From assembly GCA_023653785.1 (NCBI GenBank), contig JAMKCH010019804.1, forward strand, positions 1 to 64,000: a stretch of 64,000 nt of DNA. Reading direction: 5' to 3'. Position numbers and translations under genes: made by a program. Below, piece by piece: positions 43,066-55,355 of the stretch; the stretch's first letter is position 1, and each line of letters begins with the position of its first letter. Source of the DNA: Ophioderma brevispina. Its lineage: Eukaryota > Echinodermata > Ophiuroidea > Amphilepidida > Ophiodermatidae. The notes under the pieces are model-generated. The model worked only from the letters and a program-made list of their open reading frames with translations. It had not been told where the DNA came from and ran no database searches.

Positions 43066-43663
43066 TTAAAGCAATAGTGCACATTTTATTATGAAGGTCG
43101 TTTTTTGAAGGCCTTTTTTGAAGGGGCCCTTTTGAAGTGCGGCACCCAAACATTTGGAGATTTTTTACAAACACGGTTGGGCGTGTAACTGGCTAGTAAA
43201 CTATAAACCTGTGAATGGTTAAGCTTCGAAAATGTCTATTGTGTCACAAACGAAGGAATTTTGTACTAGAAATTATTATCGGGGATCCCCGATAATAATT
43301 CAACGGCTGCTGGGAACGGCCTTCCAATGTGGAAATAGCCGGGAAATAGTGGCACTATTACTTGTCTACCTCATCTATTATTTAGTTGTTTTAATAGTTC
43401 GGGCCAAGTCAATTAGAGGTTATTTTCTCAGTGGCACTATTTCATCATGGACGGGCATAAACATAGCATTTCAACTCTGCCGTTAATAGTCCAATCTGGG
43501 ATCCAAATTCTAATTTCAAAATCGCTTGTTTTGGTGAAAAATACGCTTTTTTAAATATATTCTCGTTCGCAGTATAGTTTCCTAGACAATTACACGTAAC
43601 TGTGCAAAAATATCAATTTTGAAATGGGGCGCTCTTCAAAAAAATGTGCCAATATTGCTTTAC
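43066..43663 (+). mobile_element. TTAA-flanked MITE, copy 2 with perfect 30-bp palindrome
   Basis: It starts TTAAAGCAATAGTGCACATT and ends GGGGCGCTCTTCAAAAAAAT then GTGCCAATATTGCTTTA. A perfect 30-bp palindrome occupies 43271-43300, with core TATCGGGGATCCCCGATA. It aligns end to end with copy 3 (62360-62878) and, inverted, with copy 1 (42031-42577). A 43092-43140 segment (GAAGG.C.TTTTTTGAAGG) is a small local duplication of the end. Confidence 0.75.
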
Positions 43664-44690
43664 CAACCCAAGGATCATCAAGTAATATAGAGACAAAGCT
43701 TACTTTTCAAAACCTTCCATGTATATGTGGAGATGATCGGTGAAACCAGTGACCCCGACGTACAATCCCATGGGGTTTGTTTGTAAAATGGCTGCCATAG
43801 CTTGAATAAGTGTCCCAAAAAGTTCGCATAAATTGTCGACTGATAAATCCTTCCCCTCATGGAAATCCTGTTTTAAAGCTTTCACGAACACCTTTCACCG
43901 CGTCAGCTGGGGGTACGCTTTTGCAGAGGGCCATAACATTCGTTTTCCTCTGGTTTCCAGAAAGATCTCGGGCCCCTGATTTTCTCTACAGTCTTTAAAA
44001 TTTTAAACATGGTGTTTTGTTTGGCCGACCAGCGGGGCTGTTAGGACCTCAGCGAAGTTGCTCTATTTACTGTTCTTTAATAATCAGAACTAGGGAACAT
44101 TAACTGCAAACATGCAAAAATTCAAATTTTCAAAAATTACAAACAAAATCATGGGTTATTTCCTCTTGATTTTTATGGGCAAAAAATATCAAATGCGGCC
44201 ATCTTAAATTGCTTTTGCTGGCAACCATTCTTGCACATGTGACAAAAATTGTATTAATACTTTTTGAATTCTGTAACACATTTAAAAATCCGGTATCATT
44301 CAAGATCATGAATATTCATTTAATTTTATATCTCATTGATATTCATAAATGTTACGGTCATAATACACCTTGATATCAAAACACTCTGATTATTAGTCAA
44401 CTATATTGAAAAATGGGCGCCATTTTGAAATCAACACTAAAAAGTAGAAAGGGAGTAAATTGACGCCTGAAAATACTGAAGGTATCCCTAATCAACGCGG
44501 ATTCTTAGTCATGGTGTTTTGTATGCACAATATATATGTCCAGAGCAAACTCTTCAGGAATCTACTAATGAAGGTCCAGGAACAATAGTGGTTGGTATCA
44601 TAATTCCCACTGACGCCGCAATAGCCGACTGGCACGCCCCTTTTTTGGGGGGGTCACCCTCTTTTGAAGCGAAGTACTACTGACAGTATC
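43664..44690. other. no gene recognised
   Basis: AT-rich DNA. The short frames (60-63 codons, both strands near 43680-44000) show no domain. Confidence 0.4.
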
Positions 44691-45844
44691 TACAGAACCA
44701 TTGGACCTAGAAGGTAGAGAGACCACTCAAAATGAATGTGCGGAATGGCCACATTAGGGGGGTCATAATATATTTTTTATAGCCAAAAGTCCAACGGTTT
44801 TTAATAATACAGTGTCAAAAATGATTGTCACCATATCGCGCACTTACAATTATGAATTAATTCATAAAGGTTTTCATTCATGCAAACAGGAAGGGAGTTC
44901 ACCTGAACACCTCTTTTTGCTTTACTCTCCTCAGGGATAATTTTTTTTTTTAATTAATTCACAAAACAAAAAATCATATCCTTTCCGTCTCAATGGCGCC
45001 GTCAAAAATTTTTGTGACTTGAGCAAATTGGGTAATATTGGGTGAAGACACGTGCATTTTGTAAGTGCTGTTATAACAGTGTTATTTGCTGCCACAACTC
45101 ATCAGTTATTGACCGTTTGTAGTTCCACAGAATTATTGACCATTTGGAATTTTCAACTGGGATATACATCAGCATTTTAATGTTTACTCCTTACGTTTTC
45201 ATGGGGGGGGGGCAAAATGGCCCATCGTAAAGGAAATATATTGTTTTCCATTTTATAGGGACTTAAGTTGTGTTAAGTTAAAGTCCTTCACAACAAAGTT
45301 AATGCTGCTGACAGGTCTTTAAATGATCTCAAGCACTAACTAGCAATGCTTGTGTGACCCTGAAACAGGCAAAAATGAGATCCCCCCCTGTTATGCATGA
45401 AAAAGTCCATAAAACAACCTGACTTAGACGGTGCATGCCGCGTGGGGATAGCGACTTCTACCGTTATTTTTCATGTGGTAGGGTCCAATGGCAAGGGTAA
45501 AAACTGCTGAAGATCTGTTAAATATCTAAATACCATAACTACAAATGCCATTTCCCATACGCAGCTAAATTTCATGACCCCTAAAGTTGTCCCCCCCCCT
45601 TTTGTGGCTCCAATGCAAAAGTCGCTAAAATTACCAATTTTTTACTCCGCCAAAAACCATGGGCGTAGGCAATGGAGGAGGGGACATGACATCCTGCCCC
45701 CCCCCACACACACCACATAAATCGGAAGGGGAGCCAAAATGGGATGGAAACGGGAAGAGAAAAACAAAGAGAAAAAAAAATAAATAGGTCCTCGGACCGC
45801 TTTGTGTCGCCTGCCGTCGCGGTTTTTGGTAATGAGAAGGTCTC

Positions 45845-46175
45845 ATTTGACCTTGGCATGTGACCTTTGGACTCAAACAAATGAGGGACCCGGTGCACCT
45901 AGGATTCAAGTTGTTCTAATTGCACTTAAACTTTTCATTGGTCAATTTTACATTTTTTAACCTATCTTACAACTTGACCTCACATGACCTTTGACCTTAG
46001 GATGTGACCTTTGCCCTCATCATAACATATGAGGGATCCACTGTTGCACCTAATGGTCTCAAGTTTTGTCCAATTGAACTTCAACTTTTCATTTAATGTC
46101 AATTTACATGTTCAGGTCTCTAGCTACGAACTGACCTCACATGACCTTGGACCTTGGTAAGTGGGGTGACCTTGT
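45845..46175 (+). repeat. tandem repeat (about 150-bp unit) carrying TGACCTTTGACCT
   Basis: Two and a half units each contain TGACCT(T/C).(A/G)…GTGACCTTTG, CATATGAGGGA.CC-like, GGTGCACCTA-like, TCAAG.T.GT.CAATTG and CTGACCTCACATGACC. At 45985-45997 the unit forms TGACCTTTGACCT, which is AGGTCAAAGGTCA on the other strand, a perfect DR1 arrangement of nuclear-receptor half-sites. The array lies in the centre of the fold-back element. Confidence 0.7.
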
Positions 46176-46423
46176 AACTTCATCACAATGCGGTATCGTC
46201 CTTCGTGGTGGTGGTGGGCATTCTAGGTGGGTGCTGAAGTTTGGTTAGGTAATCCATCTGCGCGTTCTGGGGTTGGTGATATGTACAGGATGGTCAAAGT
46301 GTGGGGTGTACCCTTTGGTTCACACACAGACAACCGACATCAACAGACTACAGGTGAGTACAAATTGGAGCCCTATGTTGCTCCTCCACAACCCGCTCAG
46401 CCGGCGACACAAAATGACTGGAC

Positions 46424-46552
46424 AATGAAGAAAAGGGTAAAGAAAGCACAAGGGAAAGAGAGAAGAGAGAAATAGGAAGAAGAGAATGGCAAGGAGAGAA
46501 GAGAAAGGGTAGGGACGAAGAAAAGAGGAAGGGAAAGACGGAAAAGGACACG
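46424..46552 (+). repeat. GA-rich purine tract
   Basis: Almost continuous purines (GAAGAAAAGGG, GAGAGAAGAGAG, GGGAAAGACGGAAAAGG). Low complexity only. The serine/phenylalanine-rich frames on the complementary strand are artefacts of this composition. Confidence 0.75.
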
Positions 46553-46869
46553 GGAAATTTGTGCTCTGAACACTCATTTTTAGCTTCAAAAATGGCAAAC
46601 CAGGATCCTTACGGAGCTTCCGCCCATAGTCACCTCCACTCCTCTCCTCGTACATTCATCCCCCACCACCCCACCCACCCCAGAGTCACTCTGGCAATGC
46701 CACTGTCGCCGTACGGGCCACATTGTCAATGTGAAGAATCTAAATTACAAAACACTTTCAATAATTCTGATATCTTTTAAGAGTGCTCTTTAAGATGCAC
46801 AAGGCGAACTCTTATTTACGCGACGCGTAAAACATGTCCCCGAATGTTCGATCACTAACAGTTGGATAA

Positions 46870-47478
46870 ATGGCAACTTCAACACCCTACCCCCTAACCC
46901 CTCCCCAAACCCCGCAACACTCCACCCCCCCTCCCCAACTCCCCGCAAAACCCCCACCTCCCCAACACCCCACACTGCCCCTCCCCCAGTCCCCCTCCCC
47001 TACCCCGTCCCCGACACCCTGCAAACACCCACCCCCTCAACAACCTCTCACCACCCTACCCCAATACCACTAACGGCCTCCCCCCTTTCCCCACACCCCG
47101 CAACCCCCCATCCCCTCACAAACACCCTCATCACTCCATCCTCCGCAACACTCCGCATCCACACCTCCCAACAACCCCTCAACACCTCCCACCCCCCCCC
47201 AACACCATGCAAACACCACACCCCCTCCCCAACTCCCCGCAATACCCCAACCCCTCCCCAACACCCCTCAATACCCACCCCTCCCCACACCCCGCAACAA
47301 CCCGCCCACCGCCCTCCTGTCAACACCCCCCACCCCACTCCTCTCCACCCCCCACGCCCTCCCCACACACCCTCCCCCCCTCCCAACCCCCTCCCCAACA
47401 CCCAACACCCGCGCCCCAACACTCCACCCCCTCCCCAACCCTCACACCCTCCCCAACACCTCAACACCCCTCCCATAT
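46870..47478 (+). repeat. C-rich satellite (CACCCCCTCCCCAACACC-like)
   Basis: More than 600 bp of imperfect CCCCTCCCCAACACCCC-type units. The strand is almost free of G. It creates long proline-rich and glycine-rich frames on both strands, which are not genes. Such C-rich DNA could form i-motif or G-quadruplex structures. Confidence 0.85.
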
Positions 47479-47479
47479 C

Positions 47480-48100
47480 ATATTCTTCTCATGTTAGGCG
47501 AAGGAATTTTGCTATCCGATGTACCGTTTCAGAGATACGACATTCGCATCTTAATTAGCTCATTTTGCATACCTAAGCCCGCTATATAACACATACTTTC
47601 AAAATGCAAAAAAGATGGCCCCAGAAATGCTATTATGCATTTGCCGGAATTGGAGTATCCAATGTACCGTTTCAAAAATAAGGCAATTACGCTGATTTTT
47701 TGTCATATTATTAGCTCATTTGCATACTCAATTTTTACCCGAATACGCCAAAATCTAATCAGTTCAAGACTCTTCAGTCTGCTTTCCTTCCACCCAAGTT
47801 ACATCATTATACGCCTGACAGAACTCCAGAAAACTTTGTACACATGCCTTGCCGAAATTCGCATAAATTAGCAAATTAGGTACTTTAATTAGCATATTTC
47901 ACGGCCACAAGCTAATTAGTCGAGAACTCACCAACCTGCTTGCTTGTCCACCACGTTACATCATTGTCGCCTTGGAACTCCAGATAAATGTTATACAACA
48001 TGGGTTAACATTTTTGTCACAGAACGAACGGACAAACGGACGAACGACCGGACGCTGCTCATTTCATAGTCCCCGTTCCGAACTCGTTCGCGGGGACAAT
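47480..48100 (+). repeat. degenerate tandem repeat of about 170-180 bp and GAACGGACAAACGGACG tract
   Basis: The motif CCGA.GTACCGTTTCA.A.ATA.G.CATTC recurs at about 47515 and 47655. CACC.A.GTTACATCATT..CGCCT occurs at about 47790 and 47950, each followed by GGAACTCCAGA.AA. The array ends in GAACGAACGGACAAACGGAC, a common dispersed-repeat tail, and AGTCCCCGTTCCGAAC…CGGGGAC. Confidence 0.5.
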
Positions 48101-48908
48101 AAACTCGCTATCCCCCTACTACATGGCTCATCTCCATTTTCAGTTTGGGTAAATTTTAGCGACTTTTCATAGCGGCGGGGGGGGGGGGGTGAGCAACTTA
48201 TTTTGGGCATGGAAATCTTTGATATTTTGCTTGTTTCATGGTCACAGCATGCATTATGTTGTTTAGATCATTTAAAGACCTTTCCGCACATTAACACTGC
48301 TATAGGTCCCCTAAAATGGATAAAAAATTTTCCCACGATGGGTCCATTTTGACCCCTCCCAAGGAAAAAAGCGAAATGGAAAGGGGCGTTACATTAAACT
48401 GCTGATTATAGCCAAGTTGAAAATGCAAATGGCCAATAGTTCTGTGCAAATACAAACGTCAACTAGCTATAACTGATTGAGTTTTGGAGCAAATACACTG
48501 TTATAACGGCGCTTAAAACTGCACGGTTGTCACCTATATACGTATATTACCCAATCTTGCTCAACGTTACAACATTTCTACGGGCTGCCGTTGAGAGGAA
48601 AAGATATGAATTTTCTGTTTGTTAAGACCTACCCTTAGTTATTCTACAATTATCCCTGAGGAGCGTTAGAGCAAAATCCAGGTCTATGGTGAACTCCCTT
48701 CTAGTTTTTGCATGAAAGTATCCCTTATGATTGGATTCATACGGGGTGTAGTTCCGGATATGTGGTGAAGATCAGTTTTTGACAATTATCGTAAACGGAA
48801 AAGCCTTTTTGCGCTTGGTTGGATATACAAATGTATTACTGACCCCCCATAATGTGGCCATTCCGCACGTTTTGAGTGGTCTCGCAACATTCTAGGTCCA
48901 ACGGTTCT

Positions 48909-49112
48909 AATAATAAGAATAATATACTACAGTCCTTGATATGCGCCTAATGCAGAGCCTCTAGGCGCTTTACATAGATGGAGCAATATAAAAAATATTA
49001 ATACGACACCTACAAAAATATGATAATTCTAATGTAAAACAACATATGAATACATCAATTATACACAATTACAAAATAACTTTAAATTTAAGTAGAAATT
49101 CAAACTATATAT
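48909..49112. other. non-coding sequence with GCGCTTTACAT repeat motif
   Basis: TCCTTGATATGCGCCTAATG … CTAGGCGCTTTACATAG resembles a dispersed repeat known in several invertebrates. The remainder is AT-rich. Confidence 0.35.
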
Positions 49113-52080
49113 TTGTACCAAACAGATAGACAGAGAAAGACAGCCCAGTTGCCTACCGTACTAAGAACATATGGTGAGGTAGAGGCATGCCTGAATCGTC
49201 AAGCCGGTGTGAGTGAGCTGTTGTGTTGTCCCCGTCAGGGGGGAGACCGGTTGTCTGACCGTGTGGGCCTACAGGGAGTGGGGGTTGTTCGCGACAGGGT
49301 GGTCGGTGGTTAAGGTCGTGAGTTTGCTTTCGTCTAGTCATGCTATGCACATTGCTCGTCTGTCGGCGCCCGCCTGAACTCCTACCGAACGGAGTGGGAA
49401 ACAGACTCTGCTCATTCTCAGGCCGGCCGGGTGAGGGTGGGTTGTTGGGTCAAGCCGGGTATGTGGTGGCAGGGAAGGGTTTTGCGGTGGGGGTGGTTGG
49501 GGGTAAGCGTTCTTCCACAGTAGGAGAACTAAGCGGGCATCTAAATACAGGGGGACAACTACTCGAGTTAAATGTGTTCCACCATTCTGTCTTGTGTTTT
49601 CGTGAGTCGGTCGTTTACTTATATGTTAGCTTTTGTGTGTGTTCGTTGTGGTGTCCGGGTTGTGGGGTGATGGGGGGATGTGGGGTTTGTTGAGGGGTTT
49701 TTCGTTTTGGTTGTTGCGTAGGCGGTTGTCTTACTTCTCCTACGAGAACCGGCAATCGCCTTCCTGGTCTCGGAGAACAGGAGCAGTAACAGTGCGCGCT
49801 GAAAGTCATCAAACGAGGTTGTGATGGTGGTATGGAGTGAAATCCGGCGAGGATCGTGACTTACATAGGGGCTACTGACGAAGGCGGAACGTTTGGGTAG
49901 TGTATGCACAAGCGCGGACGAAGCAGGAAAAGGCGATTCCGCATGTAGACCGTGGGTGGGTGTTATGATTGGAGAGGTTACTCAGCGAGGCGAGAAATGT
50001 CTCAAGGAGCTCGGGGGGAAGAAGACAGCTAGACGCAATAGTAGAGCAGGAGTGTACGCGGCTTTATGCCGTAATGAGAGAGGGAGGAAGGAATGAGAAA
50101 AACGCCCCGCGTGGGTTAAAAACATGGGAGGATCGCACGGGGGTCCAGTGGGGGGGTATACAAAAGAGCAATGTTAAAAGTAAATAATTGTCTCGGGGGC
50201 GCGCGGGGTGGATATTTAAGACAAGACGTGCAGCGCATTGTGTGAAGCGGTGGGAAGCAAGCAAGGGCCTGACCTGTGTGGCAAATGCTGTGGTGCGTGT
50301 CTGAAGCGCGAGAAAAGCAAAAAGAGAAGCAAGACGTCGCGATGGGGCGAGGTAGGTTGGAGGGGTAACGAGCCGTGTACCCATCGGGTTGTGTAGATGG
50401 GCATCAAGGAGACGGGTCGAAGAGATTGGCCGGGGCCCAAGGGGGGGTGGGCCTTAGTGTAGAGCTCAAGCGAGGGGGGGCTTGCATAAGGGGGGGGGGG
50501 GTCGGGTGAACGCGCGTGAGTTGAGCATGGGGGGGTCGAGGTTAGTGGTGATCTATGGAATAGCAGCCAAGGGAGTTCGCGGGTGCTTGGCGCGCGTGGG
50601 TACCTATGCATAAGCAGCAGAAGTGTGGCCAAGGTGGATCAGCGGGTGGGGCTGGAATAATGGCGGGGGGGGACGCGCGGGGCGGTGGGGAGTCAGGGGG
50701 GATCGAAACGTTGCGGTGAGTGGGGGTGGCGTAGGGATTTCGAGGGACAGGGTGCGGGGGGGGGTGGGGTGGGGCTGAGGGGGGGGTGGGGTGGGTGTCG
50801 GTGGGCGGTGGCGTGGAGTGGGGTGTCCGGTCTTCTCGTTCGAGTCGATTAGTCCGTAATTATCACGTCGTGTTGGGTGCGGTGGTACCCCCAGATCTGG
50901 ATGTCTGCAGAGCTGTGTCATCGGTGTGGTTTAGGATGCTACAGGCGTAAGGGCGGGCTAAGGTCACCAAAGATCCGAGGTAATCAAAGGGAGAGAATCA
51001 GGTGGAGTAAGGTGTCGGAGCTTGGTTGCATACCACTAAACACAAGAATGTCCTGGTCGATATGTGTGATAGGTCACGTGTAATAATATGAAGGATAAAT
51101 CGGCACTGGAACAGAGACGCAAAAGGCGGGCCCGTAACCGATCCCTAGATGGGACTCCACAATCTCCCCACCCCCCCGCCACAGGATCTACAACACCGCG
51201 GACGGATAGAGATTGATTTCGGGGGACCAGTCTCGGTAAACGAGACCACTTAGTAGTGTGGTGTGCCGGGGTCCAGTATGGCCCAAGAAAATACAACCGG
51301 TCAGCGGGGTGGGCCAGGAATCCCAGAGACCGTTCAGAGGCAGGGAGGGGAGACAGAGCAACGAAAAGGGTAGTAGCGTTGTTGTGGTCTAGGGTGTCGA
51401 AGTGCGGGGGGGTGCGTGGCGCTGGATGGTGCGCAGTAACACTGACAGTGGTCCGGTCTGGTGTGTGTCAAAGCAGTTCGGAAAGGGGTGTACTGGCGCA
51501 CCCGGTAAGCAGAGCAGGGGGGTCTCAGTTCTAGCGGGATAGGGCCGGGAGGGTGCCGACTGCATCGGACAGTGAGATCATTATCGAGGAGGGTAAATCG
51601 GCAACTGTTGCAATGCCCGGGACTGTTCAATCAAGCCTGTCGAGAAATGTAAATATAGGAAGGTAAAAAAGTCGATATTGAAAGGAGGTTGGTTGTCCAA
51701 GCCAGATTTCTTCACAGGGGGGAGTACAGATGCCCTGCTTGAGCCGTTGGGAAATAACGGGGGCGGACCCGAGGTGGGGGAGGGATACAAGTAAGGTGTT
51801 GGGGTAGGCGAACCTTGATTATGACTGTGGGGTGTAACGAAGGAGGAGAGGGGGGGGGAGAGATCAGAGGATCATGACCTTGGTGTTCAAGAAAGACCAC
51901 GCGGGGGGAAAGTGTCAGAAATGGGGCAGAACGGATCAAATAAGGCAATGCTATGGGATTGGATGTCAAGACCTCATCCGGGGGTCGGGGGTCTCTCGCG
52001 TTCAGACAGCTGTGAAAATAGGCTAGGGCTTGTTGGCATGACTCTGGTTAGTTTCAAGCGGACATAGAGGCAGGTAGTGA
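49113..52080 (+). other. G-rich, strand-asymmetric block of unknown nature
   Basis: About 3 kb in which the plus strand is strongly enriched in G over C, with many GGGGG runs and frequent CpG, unlike the AT-rich flanks. No frame exceeds about 140 codons. The longer minus frames are proline-, threonine- and serine-rich by composition. No domain, TIR or LTR is seen. It could be a degraded G-rich satellite, foreign DNA, or poor-quality long-read consensus through a G-rich array. Confidence 0.4.
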
Positions 52081-52212
52081 TATCATTTAAGACGGAAATC
52101 GGCACTGTCGTTTGATCGTCTTGAGGAAAAGTCTGCAACACTGTCAAGCAAGATCTTTTTGGACATTCATGGGGGGTTCAATTATCGTTTCCACTCTGGG
52201 CGCACTCTGGGT

Positions 52213-52467
52213 GTAAGTCAACTTACTGACGACAAACGGAAAAGGTCTCGTTGATCACATTAAGGTACCTGGTGGTTATGAGACGCGCGTTTAGGTCTGC
52301 TTTAGAAGATAAGAGAGTTGTATTGTTAGAAAGGAACATTGATCTTTGTAAGCCTCTGGGAGGCTTTGAGAATACTGTGATCACCAATTCTTTGAAAGAC
52401 TCTGCGCTCAACATCGACCCGTCCTTGCTAGAAGAAGTCTCTTCCTCAGGAGCGACGAAGAAAGGCT
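52213..52467 (-). CDS. uncertain exon-like open segment
   Basis: The minus frame reads PFFVAPEEETSSSKDG…SAESFKELVITVFSKPPRGL…LSSKADLNARLITTRYLNVI…, ending at GTCGTCA|GTAAGT, a strong donor. It begins after CTACACGTCAG, a possible acceptor. The plus strand is also open here for 72 codons (…LEDKRVVLLERNIDLCKPLG…, 52251-52469), so the coding strand is uncertain. No family recognised. The composition differs from the G-rich block to its left. Confidence 0.25.
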
Positions 52468-52469
52468 GA

Positions 52470-53214
52470 CGTGTAGCCAAGGTGCTATGAGGACGCCAAC
52501 TACAAGAGTCGATTTTTACAGTGGATACAGGTCGTAGTAAACTCTTCGCACGTTAAAAAGTTTCGGAGTTACCCCCCAAAAAGTGGCGTGGCCATTCGTG
52601 GCGGTCCATGTCCCTTACGTTCCCGGGGCGACCCAAATGTGTGTTCCTGACCTTCATAGTTTTAGATTCCTGAAGAGGTTAGCTCTGGACATATATTGCA
52701 TACAAAACCACAGGAGCTACAAAAATACTTCATAAAGTTCGGCATTTCAGGCAAAACTGCCGCATTTCCAAGACACCCAGGAGACAGTATGTGGGAAAAA
52801 AATATTCAAATTTTGTTCGCCAAAAAGGTTAGGAAATCAGATTTCGATTCGATGTCACATGCAATGCGGACATGCGGGGTTTTTTTATTTTTTTTGTGGG
52901 TTTTTTGGACGCGACCTCTAACTGACTTTGATGAAAATTATACTATTTTTATAGACTAGCGGGAGGGGCCCCGCAGGCGCGGCTCCCGCTAGGTTTGATT
53001 GAACGGGAAGCGATCACAGAAACTGAGCGATCACTGAAGAAGTGAAACACTATTGCAAGATCACCGTAACCAAACCCGTCGCCCAACCCACCACAAGGCT
53101 GAAGCTTTAGACTCCCCCGAGCTCAAATTGTGTATTTTACACTTTAATAACCAAATTCCCGTACCTATCAAATCCCTATAGCCAATGTATGGGACCAGTT
53201 TCTAAGGAAACGTC

Positions 53215-53215
<1 letters not shown>
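52470..53215. other. no gene recognised
   Basis: Mixed sequence. GAAGCGATCAC.GAAACTGA near 53008 resembles the exon-like segments at 31280 and 35760, so a shared dispersed repeat is likely. A GC palindrome, GCGGGAGGGGCCCCGCAGGC, is near 52959. Confidence 0.4.
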
Positions 53216-53790
<575 letters not shown>

Positions 53791-55190
53791 CAAAGCGAAA
53801 TAACATGACGTGTTCTTGGCCGTTTCTTTCTTTCCCCACACCGGTTGTACTATAAGGAGCCTGTTTTTTGCGTACCGCATATAGCATGTATAGCGTCTTA
53901 CGCGCAATCGCCGTTGCCACGCGTAACCACCCGTCGCAACGCACCACGCATACGTGCCGCTTAGTAACGCGTACAAACAAATGGTAATTTATCATAGCAA
54001 CCGAGCACATTTTCGTTGATTTTTCAGTCATTTCTGAACGGATTTCGTCAAAATTTTGGGTAGACCCACCGCCGGGTAAACATCAATATGTTGTGTGAAT
54101 TTGGCGCAATATGGATCGAAACTGACAGAGCCTTTTGCGGGCAAACATACATACAACATTAGCCAAATTATAGTAAGATTCAGTGGCTATGATAGTATAT
54201 CAGTGACTTTTACACACTAAGTTTATTGCTGTTATTGCTTTAATGGATTATCAAACGTTCTCACAAACAAACATCAAAGATGGCTGGAGTTTGGTGCTTC
54301 ATGGGTGAGCGCTGATGAAGAGACATTTACCATTTTAACTCCCTTGGTGAGAACCAGCAAGATGTCAACAGCCCCCTCCCACACACATTAAAAAACAACC
54401 ATTATTCTAATGCAATTTTAGAACATTTCCATACTCTTTGGGTCAAATTGAGAAGCACATTTCATAAGCATGACTTTTATTAATAAATCAGCACACTCTG
54501 AATCACATATTAAGACATCTTGCACCTGGTGTCAATACATAAATTGATGCTTTTATGTACACACTCAAATATTTACATGTCTTGTATTCCTTATCAAATA
54601 AAGGGTGAATTTGAATTTTGTTACTAGTCAATTTTATGTAGATGCAGAATAACATTTATTCTTCACATACGGATACCTGTGGGGTAGAACTCAAGTAACC
54701 ATTGAGTGCCCACCGACATGGGTACCATATTTTTTTTTGCAAGCCACAAAATAGGCATTACTTACTCATCTAGGTACACACCTATGGTCAAATGTTGATT
54801 GGTACTGGTACAGTTATGCTGGGGCATTTTTGTCCACAGCTGGTTTGGGACGAGTTATTGCACTTTTATCTTTGCTTTAAATGGTCCGGAAAACATGGGA
54901 TATTTTTTAAGGGTTTCTGTAATGTTATGTCACACTCCCATAAATTCATGGAATGTGCAGTGGCTGCACAGGGGTCCATTCTTTGATTTGGTATAGATCT
55001 AAAATGGCCATATCATGGTTTCATCAACAGATATCTACATGTGATTCATCACATCAAATAGTACATCTTTAATTGTCAAAGAAGAGGTTTGCCCCAGAAA
55101 CCCACATGCATAGTTATGTGATAATGGATTTGCTGTGTCGTACAACATGATTGTGCTACTTTTGATATTTATGAGGTTTAGAAAACCAGA
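53791..55190. other. no gene recognised
   Basis: AT-rich, largely unique-looking DNA. The element end motif TTATTGCTTTAATGG at 54230-54246 resembles the ends of the TTAA MITE family, so a solo fragment may be present. AATAAA signals occur but no gene precedes them. Confidence 0.4.
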
Positions 55191-55355
55191 TGCATGTATG
55201 CAGATGCGATAATGCAGTGGGAGTGCCCAATCCCAGCTGTGTTCTGGAATGTGACTGCATACGTTCAAAGTCCACTCGATCGATAATGGTCACATTCTAG
55301 AACACAGCTGGACATGTGCACTTTCACTACATTACTGCATCTGCAAGTGCATGCA
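55191..55355. repeat. 165-bp imperfect hairpin (65-nt arms)
   Basis: The left arm (55191-55254: TGCATGTATGCAGATGCGAT … CAGCTGTGTTCTGGAATGTG AC) pairs with the right arm (55289-55355: GTCACATTCTAGAACACAGC … GCATCTGCAAGTGCATGCA). The loop is about 34 bases. Arm identity is roughly 80-85 percent by eye. It could be a tiny MITE or a microRNA-like hairpin. The surrounding DNA looks single-copy within the window. Confidence 0.55.

Larger units (their letters stand above)
44694..48908. mobile_element. fold-back element: about 720-bp inverted arms around 2.8 kb
   Basis: The left arm (44694 to about 45400) and right arm (about 48195-48908) are inverted copies. The outer end reads AGAACCATTGGACCTAGAA on the left; the right end, reverse-complemented, is AGAACCGTTGGACCTAGAAT. 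Shared blocks in mirrored order are GTGCGGAATGGCCACATTA, GGGAGTTCACC, TCCTCAGGGATAA, GCTGTTATAACAGTGTTATT and CTTTAAATGATCT. A shorter inverted match (AAAAGTCGCTAAAATT) continues at 45620 and 48157. The 2.8-kb centre holds tandem repeats and the C-rich satellite and has no transposase. It could be one fold-back transposon or two inverted copies of a dispersed repeat. Confidence 0.75.

Noticed and set aside
43271..43300. 30-bp palindrome as a stand-alone terminator or operator
   Set aside because: It is internal to a MITE present in three copies, so it is better explained as part of that element.
46897..47497. Long proline-rich and glycine-rich frames up to 142 codons
   Set aside because: They come from the C-rich satellite; both strands and several frames are open only because of composition.
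49340..51969. Many 65-138 codon frames in the G-rich block
   Set aside because: High GC lowers stop frequency; frames overlap on both strands and lack any motif.
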